NCBI RefSeq assembly: GCF_006636205.1
Contig: NZ_VIGB01000002.1
Span: 19,147-83,146, forward strand
From: Kitasatospora acidiphila
GTDB taxonomy: Bacteria > Actinomycetota > Actinomycetes > Streptomycetales > Streptomycetaceae
Reading direction: 5' to 3'
DNA: 64,000 bases
Numbering within the stretch: the first letter of the stretch is position 1; every line of letters begins with the position of its first letter. The notes under the pieces were generated by a model, which saw only the letters and a program-made list of their open reading frames with translations, searched no databases and had not been told where the DNA came from. Below, piece by piece: positions 1 through 8,859 of the stretch. The position numbers and the translations under genes are program-made.

Positions 1-120
1 GCCCTTGCGGGAGTTGAGTCGTTCCAGGCTCTGGCGGACGTAGTCGAGTGGTTCTGGGTCCTCGAGCCAGCGGATCTCGATCTCGTGGGCGAGGTCGGCG
101 GGGTCGATCAGGGCGCTCAC
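1..120 (-). CDS. Hypothetical protein, N-terminal 40 codons only (runs off left edge)
   Basis: A reading frame begins with GTG at 120 and continues off the left end. Its GTG overlaps the stop codon of the preceding helicase gene (GTGA, 117-120), so it is probably translationally coupled to the replication genes. The visible peptide is charged and begins VSALIDPADLAHEIEIRWLE. I do not recognise it. Its position as third gene of a prim-pol/helicase operon suggests a plasmid or integrative-element accessory protein. Confidence 0.55.
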   Translation of the reverse strand, partial: MSALIDPADLAHEIEIRWLEDPEPLDYVRQSLERLNSRKG

Positions 121-1727
121 GGCTGCGGCTCCTCGTCGGCCAGCAGGCCGATCCCTGGGTAGTACTTGCGGGAGTTGGACAGGACCATGTCCTTGGGGGA
201 GGTCATACCCAGTGTTTCGCGCACGCGCGCGGCGAAGGCGCGGGCGGTGACGGGGTTGGCGCCTTCACCGCCGCACCAGCGGGTGTAGGCGCCGTACAGC
301 AGAGCCTGTTCGGCGCGCAGACCGTCGGCGATCTTGCAGGCTTCGGTGAGGAAGCGTCCCACGCTGTCTTCGGTCTCGGCGTACGCGCTCGTGGCGGTCT
401 GCACGCTCTGCGGTCCGGTGAGGTCCTTGTGCCCGTTGAAGTACCTGCTGGCGCCCGTGATGAGCCAGTTGAGGATGCCGGGGCCCTCCTCGGCGACCAG
501 GACGTGGGCGAGGTTGTCGATCTTCCGGTCCTCGGCGACGACCCGCTCGAAGGGGATCAGCCGCATGCGTCGCCAGAATGCGGGGCCTCCGGTGCCGACC
601 TCGGGGCGGTGGTTGCCCAGCAGCCAGAGCTTGTGGGTCGGGTTGAAGCTGAAGAAGTCCTGGCGCATCCGGCGGGCCTTGACCCTGTCGCCGCCGGTCA
701 GCAGCTTCACCCGGGCCTCGTCGAAACGGTCGCCGGGCTTGAGTTCGGAGCACATGATGATCCGTCGGCCGTGCAGTTCGGCCAGGTCCGTGGGGTGGCC
801 GTCGAAGGCCCGGGCCATGAGGAAGCCGGGCGGGGCCGCGTCGGCGTAGTCGCCGAGCAGCTGCAGCATCACGTCCAGCAGGACGGACTTGCCGTTCTTC
901 CCGGTGCCGTACAGGAACGGCATGATCTGCGCCCCCACGTCCCCGGAGATCGAGTACCCCAGGCACAGGTGGAGGAAGTTGATCATCTCCTGGCCTTCGG
1001 GGCCTTCTCCGAAGGTGTCCTCCAGGAAGCGGAACCAGCGCGGTGTGGGCATGGCCTGCGGGGCGACCGTGGTGGAGCGCGAGTGGCTGTGGCGGGTGGG
1101 GTCCGGCGGGATGAGGAGTCCGGTGCGCAGGTCGACGACGCCGGCGGTGGTGCACAGGGCGTACGGGTCGGCGTCGAGTGTGGAGGCGTGCATCACCATG
1201 CCGGGGGCGGCCTTGGCTTGTTCCAGCATCGCGGTCATGCCGCTGGTGGACAGCGCACGGCGGCGGTGGCGCTTCAGCTCGCTGGTGGTGTAGGTGCCGC
1301 TCGGATCGTGGAGGACCAGGTGCTCGGCCATCTCGCCGGCGGCCCAGAGCACGGTGTCGGTTTCGTCGATCTGCCACCGGTGGCCGGCCCAGCTGTACCA
1401 GCCCAGGCCGGGCACGTAGCGGTAGTCGGCGCCGTACAGGCGCACGAACAGCTTGGCGTTGCCGCGGTCGCTGAGCGAGTCCGGCAGCAGCCCCTGCCGG
1501 GTGACGGCCGGTGACGGCTGCACCTCATGCACCATCACGGGCTGAGGGGCTTGGGGCGCCGCCGACGGTGTCAGGGTGAGCATGCTCTCCTGGACCGGCG
1601 TGAAGGGGCGGGCCGCCTGCCCGGGCACGGCGACCGTACCGGGTGTCGGTGTGTTGGCGGCGGTCAGGATCTGCCGCGCGGCGGCCAAGGCATCGAAGCC
1701 TCCTTCCGGTCCGTGCTCAGTGGTCAT
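117..1727 (-). CDS. P4/D5-type phage/plasmid primase-helicase (SF3 helicase)
   Basis: Probable replicative helicase of a plasmid, phage or integrative element, 536 aa. A Walker A motif GTGKNGKS lies near residues 274-281. It is followed by the P4-family pattern FLMARAFDGHPTDLAELHGRRIIMCSE, KLLTGGDRVKARRMRQDF and LLGNHRPEVGTGGPAFWRRM, as in D5_N/DUF5906 proteins. The start MTTEHG was chosen because its ATG overlaps the stop of the prim-pol gene (ATGA, 1724-1727). The longer frame would need 23 extra residues inside that gene. The pair forms an operon in which the prim-pol primes and this ATPase unwinds. No frameshift is seen. Family assignment is strong; the replicon type is inferred. Confidence 0.88.
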   Translation of the reverse strand: MTTEHGPEGGFDALAAARQILTAANTPTPGTVAVPGQAARPFTPVQESMLTLTPSAAPQAPQPVMVHEVQPSPAVTRQGLLPDSLSDRGNAKLFVRLYGADYRYVPGLGWYSWAGHRWQIDETDTVLWAAGEMAEHLVLHDPSGTYTTSELKRHRRRALSTSGMTAMLEQAKAAPGMVMHASTLDADPYALCTTAGVVDLRTGLLIPPDPTRHSHSRSTTVAPQAMPTPRWFRFLEDTFGEGPEGQEMINFLHLCLGYSISGDVGAQIMPFLYGTGKNGKSVLLDVMLQLLGDYADAAPPGFLMARAFDGHPTDLAELHGRRIIMCSELKPGDRFDEARVKLLTGGDRVKARRMRQDFFSFNPTHKLWLLGNHRPEVGTGGPAFWRRMRLIPFERVVAEDRKIDNLAHVLVAEEGPGILNWLITGASRYFNGHKDLTGPQSVQTATSAYAETEDSVGRFLTEACKIADGLRAEQALLYGAYTRWCGGEGANPVTARAFAARVRETLGMTSPKDMVLSNSRKYYPGIGLLADEEPQP

Positions 1728-2806
1728 GCGCGTCCTCGCAGATGCAGGGGGCGGCGGGCGCCTGCGGCAAGGCCCGCGCGAACGATCGGTGCCCAACGGC
1801 GTTCTTGGCCCGGGCGAGCGGTGGAGGCGGCGTCCAACAGGACGGCTGCGGCGTCGGCCTCGCTGAGGTAGCCGGCTGCGGCCAATCCGCCGGCGGTGAA
1901 CGCCGCGCGGTTGAGCTTGTCGCTGAAACCCATTCCTTCCGGGGCGGCCGTGCAGGCGACGACCTCAGCCAGCAGGCCCGCCAGGACGGCGGGCGTGCCG
2001 TCCTGGGCACCACCGGCTGCGATGACCGCCTGCCGGGCGCGGGACGGGGGACGGCGCGGTTCGAGCCGGTCCTGCGGGGGTTCCGCGTGGTGGGTGCGCT
2101 GCAGTTCTGCGGCCAGCCAGGACGGCAGGGGAGCGGGCCGCCGCACCGCGCCGACGGGCGTGTAGGAGCCGTCCGCGGTGACGGTCCCCGGCGCGATGAT
2201 GAAGCCGCCGCGGGCGCGGACGTCCACCTGCCAAGCCAGCGCCCGGTTCTTCCCCGCCCCAGTGGAAGAGCGCAGCGGCAGGCTTGGGTGTGCTTGGTAC
2301 CAGACGTGCAGGCCACCGGAGGGGGTTCTCACCCGCAAGGTGGTGGTGTCGTCGGCCGGGCTGGCGTGCCCGCGCAGGGCGGCCAGCAGGGCGAGGGTGT
2401 CGAACCCAGTGGCCAGACCTGCCAGGTCGACCGCGTCCGGGATCACGATGCCGGGGAGCAGCCGGTCTCGGGCGGGCAGGGGCTTGGCGTGCGCGTCGAC
2501 GTCGATGACGACCAGGTGAGCAGGCCCGCAGGAGATGCCGACGCCCAGCTGCGAGTTGGCTTCCCACCAGGAGCGCAGCCTGTCGTGGTCGGTGGTCGCG
2601 GCCAGGTGCCCGTGACACCAGCGGCCGGTCACCAGGCAGCGGCACCCGGAGGCGCGGTGCCCGGTGGCCGCGCAGTCGGCGCAGTTGGCCACTGGGTGCT
2701 TGGTACCCGGGGCCAGCGGGTGCACCGGCCATCCCTGCGCGGCACACCACCTGGCGACCTGCAGCGGAGGCGCGGACGTAGTGGGGACGCCGACAGAGCT
2801 TGCCAC
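1724..2806 (-). CDS. Bifunctional DNA primase/polymerase (prim-pol, AEP family)
   Basis: A 360-aa archaeo-eukaryotic-type primase/polymerase. The N-terminus has the family pattern ARWCAAQGWPVHPLAPGTKHP, then a Cys/His-rich segment (CADC...CRC...CHGH), then the acidic catalytic motif LVVIDVDAH near residues 97-105 and the downstream RTPSGGLHVWY and ARGGFIIAPGT motifs. The C-terminal third is a helical extension. It is followed without a gap by the D5 helicase. Upstream (higher coordinates) lies a field of short repeats that looks like a replication origin. Prim-pol plus P4 helicase is a replication module of actinobacterial integrative elements and plasmids; that role is inferred from family and context. 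Confidence 0.85.
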   Translation of the reverse strand: MASSVGVPTTSAPPLQVARWCAAQGWPVHPLAPGTKHPVANCADCAATGHRASGCRCLVTGRWCHGHLAATTDHDRLRSWWEANSQLGVGISCGPAHLVVIDVDAHAKPLPARDRLLPGIVIPDAVDLAGLATGFDTLALLAALRGHASPADDTTTLRVRTPSGGLHVWYQAHPSLPLRSSTGAGKNRALAWQVDVRARGGFIIAPGTVTADGSYTPVGAVRRPAPLPSWLAAELQRTHHAEPPQDRLEPRRPPSRARQAVIAAGGAQDGTPAVLAGLLAEVVACTAAPEGMGFSDKLNRAAFTAGGLAAAGYLSEADAAAVLLDAASTARPGQERRWAPIVRAGLAAGARRPLHLRGRA

Positions 2807-3041
2807 CTTGATGTCCCTCCCGCTGTCTGCCTGCCGGCTCCGTCGTACGTCGCTGCCGAGTATGCGCAGGTCACAGCCCTGACAGCGACTGAAGCGACTC
2901 AGTTTCCAATATGGAGCCCACAGACTAGCGGAGTCGCCGTGGCACGGGTGTGCCGTGGCTGCGGTGGCTACAGCGACCGAGATGTGCTGGAAGCGACTGT
3001 GCAGTCTTCAGTCGCTCACCCCTGTAAGCAACGTTTTCCCA

Positions 3042-3237
3042 GGTCAGGGCTGTGGTGGTGGGGAATCAGCGACTGAAGCGACTGAAGGTCGGGTCTATGA
3101 ACGCGTACGCGCACGCATGAATGTCGTTATAAGCCCAACCCAGAGTCGCTCCAGTCGCTGCCAGCGTCCTATAGGTGCTCTGACCTGGGAAAACACCAGC
3201 GACCGAACACCAGCGACCCAAGCGACCAACCACAACC
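3042..3237 (+). repeat. 196-bp direct repeat, copy 1
   Basis: This segment is repeated at 3402-3597, 360 bp downstream, with a single mismatch (3118 T versus 3478 C). Both copies carry several GCGAC/AGTCGC cores. The near-identity implies a recent duplication or ongoing homogenisation. Confidence 0.95.
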
Positions 3238-3401
3238 GCCGGCACCTCCTGCGATGGGCGGCCGACCGGACCGATCGTTTGAGCGGGCTTCAGTGGGCTT
3301 CCTCGGTCGGGCGTGTCGCCCGCCTGCCCCAGCGACTCTGACTCCAGCCGCAGCGACCGAATGCGTTCAGTCGCTGATTCAGTCACTGTCACATCCCTGC
3401 T

Positions 3402-3597
3402 GGTCAGGGCTGTGGTGGTGGGGAATCAGCGACTGAAGCGACTGAAGGTCGGGTCTATGAACGCGTACGCGCACGCACGAATGTCGTTATAAGCCCAACC
3501 CAGAGTCGCTCCAGTCGCTGCCAGCGTCCTATAGGTGCTCTGACCTGGGAAAACACCAGCGACCGAACACCAGCGACCCAAGCGACCAACCACAACC
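3402..3597 (+). repeat. 196-bp direct repeat, copy 2
   Basis: Second copy of the element at 3042-3237, one mismatch. The following 3598-3934 contains no gene I can support. Confidence 0.95.
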
Positions 3598-3934
3598 CCT
3601 CCCGGGGATGCGACTGTGTTCGGCGTCGCTGGGCCGAACGGTGCCCACCCGCACTCCGCCATGACGCCACCGATCATCAGCAGCAGTGGACGCGCGACGG
3701 GGCTCCCAGGCCAGGAATGCCTCCAGCGCCGGCCCTACGTTGAAACCTGGCGCCTTGCAGCTGCCGAGGTGCGCAGCGCCCCATGCTTCACCTGCGGTGC
3801 CTTCCAGAAGGCCGCCGCGCGCCGGTTCGCCCCGTGCTGAGCCCAGCGGGATGGCAGAGGCGGCCCTCATGAGCGGGGCGGAAGCCTCCCCGTCGCAGTT
3901 TGTCGGTCAGGCCCCGCCTAAGCCAGGACGTGCA

Positions 3935-4714
3935 TCATGCACACGGGACGGCCTGGGCCCGAATCCGGGCCGCATTGACAGGGTCGACCAGGTCAATGGC
4001 ATCGATGAGTAGCGTCGGGAACATCATCTGCTCACCGAGCTGTACGCACATGATGTCCTCGTCGTCATCGCTGCTGGGCAGGTTGAGCCGCTTCTCCAGG
4101 AGGGCCCGACTTACCGTCTTCGGTACCAGGACCACGCCAACGCACCCGCCGCTTGGCCGCAACGACCGCGCGATCACGTCCACTGCCCGCGCTACGTCGG
4201 CTGATGACGTGGCCAGGATCGCATCGAGCCCCTGGTCCAGCAGCATCCGACACGGCAGTCCCTTCAGTTGCCGGCTGAGGACAGCCAGCGTTCCAGGGGG
4301 CAGGCAGACCAGGTAGTGCGACCTGTCCCTGTAGCCGGCGGCGATCTCGCGAACGGCTGTCTCGCGGTCAACGAACCCGTCGCCCGACTTCACTCTCGGC
4401 TTCTTCGCCTTCTCACGTCCCACACAGCGCCTAACGATCCCTACCCGGGGTGGTCGCGGACCTGCGTTGAGCATTCGGGCGCCGGCGCCCGGGTCCTTTG
4501 CCCAGGACGGTACGAGTCGGCACCCGACAGCTCTATCACCCAGCTGCCTGACCCGTTCGGCACAGCGATATGGATCGACGGCCCGTAGCGCCGGCCAGAA
4601 CGCCGAGGCCCCCGCTGACGAACCGTGGGCGGTGCGGCGGGCGCCGACCACGTCACTCGTCTCGGTCACCACAGCGGGCGGCACCAGAGCTGCCACCAAC
4701 GGCTTCACGTCCAT
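3935..4714 (-). CDS. Hypothetical protein
   Basis: A 259-aa protein of unrecognised family. The start MDVKPLVAALV was preferred over an ATG ten codons upstream because GGAGGG stands eight bases before it. The middle is basic (GREKAKKPRVKSGDGFVDRETAVREIAAGY). The C-terminal half alternates hydrophobic strands and helices, has an acidic cluster SSDDDEDIM, and ends LLIDAIDLVDPVNAARIRAQ. There is no signal peptide or membrane segment. It is transcribed in the same direction as the downstream replication genes but is separated from them by the iteron region. No function is proposed. Confidence 0.6.
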   Translation of the reverse strand: MDVKPLVAALVPPAVVTETSDVVGARRTAHGSSAGASAFWPALRAVDPYRCAERVRQLGDRAVGCRLVPSWAKDPGAGARMLNAGPRPPRVGIVRRCVGREKAKKPRVKSGDGFVDRETAVREIAAGYRDRSHYLVCLPPGTLAVLSRQLKGLPCRMLLDQGLDAILATSSADVARAVDVIARSLRPSGGCVGVVLVPKTVSRALLEKRLNLPSSDDDEDIMCVQLGEQMMFPTLLIDAIDLVDPVNAARIRAQAVPCA

Positions 4715-4876
4715 CTGATCCGCCCTCCGGCCTCCCGCAGCCATCGCCGGGGACAGCCGCGCCTTGGCTGACTCGGCAGCGCGCAGGGCGCCCGGAAATG
4801 CGACCCGCTGCCCGGTCAGGTTCCAGTAGGCGCGGGGCAGGACGGTGCCGGTCAGAGGTTCAGTCCGGCTGGATGT

Positions 4877-6667
4877 TCAGGTGGCTGCGTGGCAGCGCAG
4901 GTGGGGTGCTCGCCCGTCGTACGAGCCGTACAGGCATGAGAGGGCGACGACACAACTCTGGGTCCAGATGCGTTGCGCCGTCGCCCGCTCCTGGTGGTCG
5001 TCGCGCGCCGGGTAGCCGAAGGCTCCGGTGGGGTGCTGCTGACAGAGCAGGAAGTCGACCCCGTCGCGGGTGATCCGGTGATCGGCCCAGCCGAGCAGCC
5101 CCAGCCCTTGAACGAGCGCGGCGGCTTCTTCGAGCCGATAGTTCTGGCAGGCGGCTGGCAGCGCGGCTGCGAACCGCTCCGCGACGGAATGCCAGGCGGA
5201 GGCGTCGCTGCCGAGGTGGAGCGGTTGGCCGTCGGCATACTGCGCCAAGGCCACGGCAGTGACCGCGGGCGCATGGTTCCCGGCGAACAGGTTCGCAGCG
5301 GTCGTGGAGGCGAGGAGGGAATCCGCCTGCTGCTCGGTGAGCCGGCCCAGGTCGCGCAGTCGTCTGACTCCGCCGGCGGCGGCCGTGGGAACGGCGGTGA
5401 GCCCGGTGAGTGCTGCTGCCGTGTCCGTCAGGAACTGGTCGAGGGATTCGCAGACCAGTCCGCAGGCCGACAGGCCTCGCGCGCACTCGGCTACCGCGTC
5501 GACGCCCTGCCCGCCCCAGGCCACCGGCTGGGAGAGGGTGTTGTCGGCACGCCGCACGAGACTGGTGAGGGCCCGGGCGGCGAGTCGTGGCTCTCCCACC
5601 GAGCGTGCGGCTCGCGCGGCTGCGCCCGCTGCCGGGACCGCGTCGTCGAACGGCACATCGAGGGCGGCCTCGGTCAGCCAGGCGGTGGCACACCGGATCG
5701 CGGCTTCAAGTCGTTCCTTGCCGGCGGACCGGGGAGGTGAGGGGCGCGGCTGCCGGATCACGGCCTCGTCACGGGCCAGGTGACCGGCCAGCGCTGCGAC
5801 GATCGTGGTGTGATAGCCGGTGGCCCAGTCGCGGTAGTCCGCGTCGCCGTTCTCGAGTTCCGGGGGGAGGATGCCGTCCGGCCCGGCGACCCGCCCGTCG
5901 GGCTCCTGTGCATCGGCGAGGAAGGCCCAGGCCCGTTCCATCTCGGGTGAGTCCTGGATCCCCAGGCACAGCAGGCAGCAGAGCAGTTCGGCGACCAGGT
6001 CGGCGTTCTCCTTCTGGCGGCACAGAAGGCAGAGCGCCTCCAGTAGTTCTACGGCCTGGGGCAGACCGAATCCGGTGGGCCACCGGGGGATACGCCGGCC
6101 GAAATCGGTGGCGTAGAACACGGTATGCGTGACCGCGTAAATGTCGCTGTCGCTCAGCTTCACGACGGATGGATCAGCACAGAGCAGGGAGAAGGGCAGT
6201 ACCGCACTGTCTGCCGGCATTCCGTGATCGACTCCGGCCAACTCCAGCGTGTGCAGCAGATCCAGCTGCCGGAATGGGACGCGCTCGAAGCAGGCCGCAT
6301 AACGTCCGGCGACCGCTCGGCCGATGAGGCGCTCGAATTCGCTGTCGCGCCGCCCGCACAGCCGCTGTGACGCGTAGGTGCCCGCGTACAGGAGCAGGGC
6401 CCGCTCATCACGTGCGACGAGCTCACGGTAGGAAGCCCGGGCCGCTACGGCGCTGACCTGGTCGTACAGCATCCGATAGTCGGGGTCGCCGTCGAAGGAC
6501 CCGAGCTCCGCCCGAGCACGGAGTCCGACCAGCAACGCGACCTCGACGAACGCCTTGCGGACGAACAGCGTACGCCGCTTGTCGGCGGCGTCGGGATCGA
6601 AGCGGGTGCGGTGCGCGGCCAGCCAGGCGACAGCTCCGCGTTCCACCGTGCGCCGCATGTCGGCCAC
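4877..6667 (-). CDS. Large helical protein, DUF6895-like (possible alpha/alpha-toroid)
   Basis: A 596-aa cytoplasmic-looking protein composed almost entirely of helical, Ala/Leu-rich segments. The pattern IYAVTHTVFYATDFG around residues 190-205 and the later toroid-like pieces FLADAQEPDG, DWATGYHTTIVAALAGHL and LLCQQHPTGAFGYPARDD recall DUF6895/terpenoid-cyclase-like folds; this is recognition from memory. The GTG start at 6667 was chosen because AGGAGG lies six bases upstream. A TTG nine codons earlier has no ribosome site. It follows two tiny peptide genes in a compact operon (78-nt gap), so it may act on or bind the small products. No catalytic motif is evident. Confidence 0.65.
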   Translation of the reverse strand: MADMRRTVERGAVAWLAAHRTRFDPDAADKRRTLFVRKAFVEVALLVGLRARAELGSFDGDPDYRMLYDQVSAVAARASYRELVARDERALLLYAGTYASQRLCGRRDSEFERLIGRAVAGRYAACFERVPFRQLDLLHTLELAGVDHGMPADSAVLPFSLLCADPSVVKLSDSDIYAVTHTVFYATDFGRRIPRWPTGFGLPQAVELLEALCLLCRQKENADLVAELLCCLLCLGIQDSPEMERAWAFLADAQEPDGRVAGPDGILPPELENGDADYRDWATGYHTTIVAALAGHLARDEAVIRQPRPSPPRSAGKERLEAAIRCATAWLTEAALDVPFDDAVPAAGAAARAARSVGEPRLAARALTSLVRRADNTLSQPVAWGGQGVDAVAECARGLSACGLVCESLDQFLTDTAAALTGLTAVPTAAAGGVRRLRDLGRLTEQQADSLLASTTAANLFAGNHAPAVTAVALAQYADGQPLHLGSDASAWHSVAERFAAALPAACQNYRLEEAAALVQGLGLLGWADHRITRDGVDFLLCQQHPTGAFGYPARDDHQERATAQRIWTQSCVVALSCLYGSYDGRAPHLRCHAAT

Positions 6668-6745
6668 AGCCGCCCTCCTGATGAGTCGATCCAACCCGGC
6701 CGTGCGTCCCGCCTGGCGCAGCCCCCCGTACGGCGCAGTCCGAAG

Positions 6746-6943
6746 CTAGGCCTGCGCGGCGTCCTCGGTCACGGACGGGACAACGAGCACGTACTTGTCC
6801 CACGCCAGCACATAGCCGGAGATTTCTCCGAGCGTGGTGGTCGCACCGACCAACTGCTCCAGTGTGGTGTTCATGTTTATCAGCCCGCTGTTCTGGAGGA
6901 AGGCGAGAGCGGCCCGGGCGTCGACAGCGGGGCAACTGGTCAT
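6746..6943 (-). CDS. Small 65-aa protein, second gene of peptide operon
   Basis: This 65-residue protein begins MTSCPAVDARAALAFLQNSG and ends in the acidic tail SVTEDAAQA. Its core reads LEQLVGATTTLGEISGYVLAWDKYVLVV: a predicted helix followed by a hydrophobic strand. GGAGG lies eight bases before the ATG. That ATG overlaps the stop of a 42-aa upstream frame (ATGA, 6940-6943), and the gene precedes the 596-aa helical protein. It could be a peptide substrate, a chaperone-like partner or a regulator. It is not a classical lanthipeptide precursor, having only one Cys. I do not recognise the family with certainty. Confidence 0.6.
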   Translation of the reverse strand: MTSCPAVDARAALAFLQNSGLINMNTTLEQLVGATTTLGEISGYVLAWDKYVLVVPSVTEDAAQA

Positions 6944-7068
6944 GGCAAAACCTCCATCGAGGGCACGATTTCCGCGGATTCGCATCCCGCGAAATACTTG
7001 CCCGCGATTATGTCAGCGGTTTGCATGAGTGTCATCGGCGAATATTCATATTCACCCGAATGGACCAT
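6940..7068 (-). CDS. Candidate 42-aa peptide, first gene of peptide operon
   Basis: A short frame starting MVHSGEYEYSPMTLMQTADI and ending SAEIVPSMEVLP. It has one Cys and an acidic N-terminus. Its stop overlaps the next ATG (ATGA). Its codons (GAATATGAATATTCG) are distinctly less GC-rich than the surroundings. The ribosome site is weak, so the call rests on translational coupling and composition. It may be a coupling leader rather than a functional peptide. Confidence 0.4.
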   Translation of the reverse strand: MVHSGEYEYSPMTLMQTADIIAGKYFAGCESAEIVPSMEVLP

Positions 7069-7324
7069 CTTAAATACAATATTTCTTTTGCTTCGGTTGT
7101 GGCGGATCCCCGTCCTCTTCTCGATCATTCTGCGGTCCAACGCCCAGCGGCTCGGGCCCCGGTACGCAGGAGCTGAGCGCGGGTGCGACACAATCCGCTA
7201 CAGCGAGAGATCGGCGCCGACGGGCCCCTCCTGCCGACAGACGCCTCTGGCAGCGACGCGGGCCGCGCAGCTGCGGTCGGTCCTCACCGCACTGCAGGAA
7301 TCGCGAACCAAGTACCCGAGGTGA
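7069..7324. other. Intergenic, AT-rich, probable promoter region of the peptide operon
   Basis: A stretch of about 250 bp with an AT-rich patch (near 7070-7100) just upstream of the minus-strand peptide operon. No gene is supported here. Confidence 0.4.
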
Positions 7325-7472
7325 CCGCCGGATCAGCGCGCGGTGCTGTGCGGAGCACCCGGGCTGCCCGGACGGGCGGGGCGGCCAGGACCTCGGTGGC
7401 GGCCCGCTCGCCGGAGCGGACCGCGCCCTCCATGAGGCTAGTGACCCACGCTCCTGGTCCGGGCAGGATCGA
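7325..7472 (-). pseudogene. Remnant: C-terminus of a flavin amine-oxidase-like protein
   Basis: Directly after the stop at 7473, the same frame continues with ILPGPGAWVTSLMEGAVRSGER and AATEVL. This resembles the C-terminal MEGAVRSGERAA signature of FAD-dependent amine oxidases. There is no start codon and no N-terminal part, so it is a fragment. The assignment rests on about 30 residues. Confidence 0.4.
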
Positions 7473-7949
7473 TCAGCCGCCCGCCGTCACCGGATTGGGC
7501 AGCAACGCCCACTGATCGGCGCCCGGAACCAGCCGCATCAGCGTCAGCGCCCTGGCCGGCAGCGGCTGCGTCCGAAGCGCGCTCAGATCGGCGGTCGGGG
7601 TGAGCTCCCGGGTGGCGGCCTCCAGCACTGTGCCCAGGGTCGGAGCGTCTCCGGCCAACGGACCCAGCGCGCCCGTGATCAGGCAGCTGAAGACTTGTCG
7701 GCGCAGGGCGGATGGGTCGTCGTCCAGCAGTTCGCGGGCCGGCGCCGGTACTGGCCGGCTGTGCCGGGCCAGCCTGGCCGGGCTGAAGCGGATGTCGTCG
7801 AGGTCGCGGTAGACGAGCCGTCGGACGCGGTCGTCCGCATCGATGACGGCAAGGAGGTTCTGCCCGTGTGTCTCCAGGGCCACCCCCAGGTCGAGCAGGT
7901 CCAGGCAGACACCCCCCGCCAGGGATGTGTTCTCGGCTGAGGAGTTGAG
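7473..7949 (-). pseudogene. Remnant: C-terminal part of an IucA/IucC-type siderophore synthetase
   Basis: The frame contains LDLGVALETHGQNLLAVIDA followed by RVRRLVYRDLDDIR, the conserved active-site segment of NIS siderophore synthetases, and ends naturally after LMRLVPGADQWALLPNPVTAGG. Intact members are about 550-600 aa. Only the last 160 residues remain, and sequence upstream of about 7949 is unrelated, so the gene is 5'-truncated and presumably inactive. Confidence 0.65.
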
Positions 7950-8025
7950 CACCTGCGGTCTCGCTCGGCGAAGCCCTCCGCGGCCGATTGCCGATCGTCT
8001 TCGGATTCTCGGGTGTTCACGGCCC

Positions 8026-8448
8026 TCAGGACTGATCGGCGGCGAGTTCGGTGAAGCCGACCATGCCGACTGCGGCGACGATCCCAATCAGCATGGACAT
8101 CGGCACGGTACCGGTGCCCATCAGCGAGGCAGCGCCCTGGAGGCCGGCGAGGACGGCTCCGGTGACCCACAGGACGCCCATCGGCAGCAGGCTGGCGGTG
8201 AACTCCCACTCCATCAGCAGGCGCAGGGTCGCGATCACCAGGGCGATGGCAGCCATCAGCAGGGCCGACAGGAACCCCGCCGGTGCCGGCCAGTGCCGGT
8301 AGTGGACGAGCGTGAAGGTCATGGAGCCGAGGTAGAGCAGAGCGGCGCCGAGGACGGCGGCGAGCGCGATGACAGCGGCCATGCCCTCGGCGGATGGTGG
8401 TGTGGCCGCGGCCCTGCTGTCGGCCTGGGTGTGCGTCTCGGTGGTCAT
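8026..8448 (-). CDS. Small integral membrane protein (about 4 TM)
   Basis: A 140-aa protein with a short polar N-terminus (MTTETHTQADSRAAATPPSA) and four hydrophobic segments: AAVIALAAVLGAALLYLG, FLSALLMAAIALVIATL, SLLPMGVLWVTGAVLAGL and MSMLIGIVAAVGMVGF. The ATG at 8448 has GGAG six bases upstream. The arrangement resembles the many uncharacterised four-helix membrane proteins of Streptomyces. No partner gene is adjacent; flanking sequence is remnant-like. Confidence 0.65.
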   Translation of the reverse strand: MTTETHTQADSRAAATPPSAEGMAAVIALAAVLGAALLYLGSMTFTLVHYRHWPAPAGFLSALLMAAIALVIATLRLLMEWEFTASLLPMGVLWVTGAVLAGLQGAASLMGTGTVPMSMLIGIVAAVGMVGFTELAADQS

Positions 8449-8859
8449 GGGCCACTCCGTCGACTGGTCGGGGACAAACGACCCGACCGTAGAGGACCCG
8501 CCGGCCTTTGCGCAGCCCGCTCCGGCTGCCGGTAGATGAGCCGCGCAGGTAGTGGAGGCACGGTTGTCCCTCCTTCGAGGCTCGACGGCCGCAGTGCGGC
8601 GTTGACGGCCGGCGGTGCGACGCCTCTTCCGCTGTTGCCCATGGCCGAGCGGCCGGACGGGCAGTTGCACGGCATGACGACCCCTCGGCTGTTCTCAAGG
8701 TCATCGTGAGTGCCGTCCGGCGCGGCCAGCAGCGACAGGCTGCGCACGAGGACCCGCCGACGGGAGGATGAGCGGACCGGATCCACCGCCGATGGCAGGG
8801 TAGGAGATGGAGGCCGGCCGCGGAGTCGCCTGCTCCCGGCGAAGCGAGGCACCGGCGGT
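8449..8859. other. Intergenic, no gene supported
   Basis: Open frames here are antisense or arginine/proline-rich shadows. No repeat or regulatory motif was recognised. Confidence 0.4.

Larger units (their letters stand above)
2881..3597. other. Iteron-rich region, probable replication origin
   Basis: About 0.7 kb upstream of the prim-pol gene with no convincing gene. It is filled with copies of a short core GCGACT/GCGACC and its reverse complement AGTCGC. Examples lie near 2884, 2891, 2972, 2992, 3016, 3068, 3076, 3145, 3154, 3199, 3211, 3219, 3341, 3353 and 3368, plus the second copies in the 196-bp duplication. A 14-bp inverted pair GTTTTCCCAGGTCA (3033-3046) / TGACCTGGGAAAAC (3181-3194, again at 3541-3554) brackets one block. 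Dense directly repeated heptamers next to a replication protein gene are typical of iteron origins. Origin function is inferred. Confidence 0.6.
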
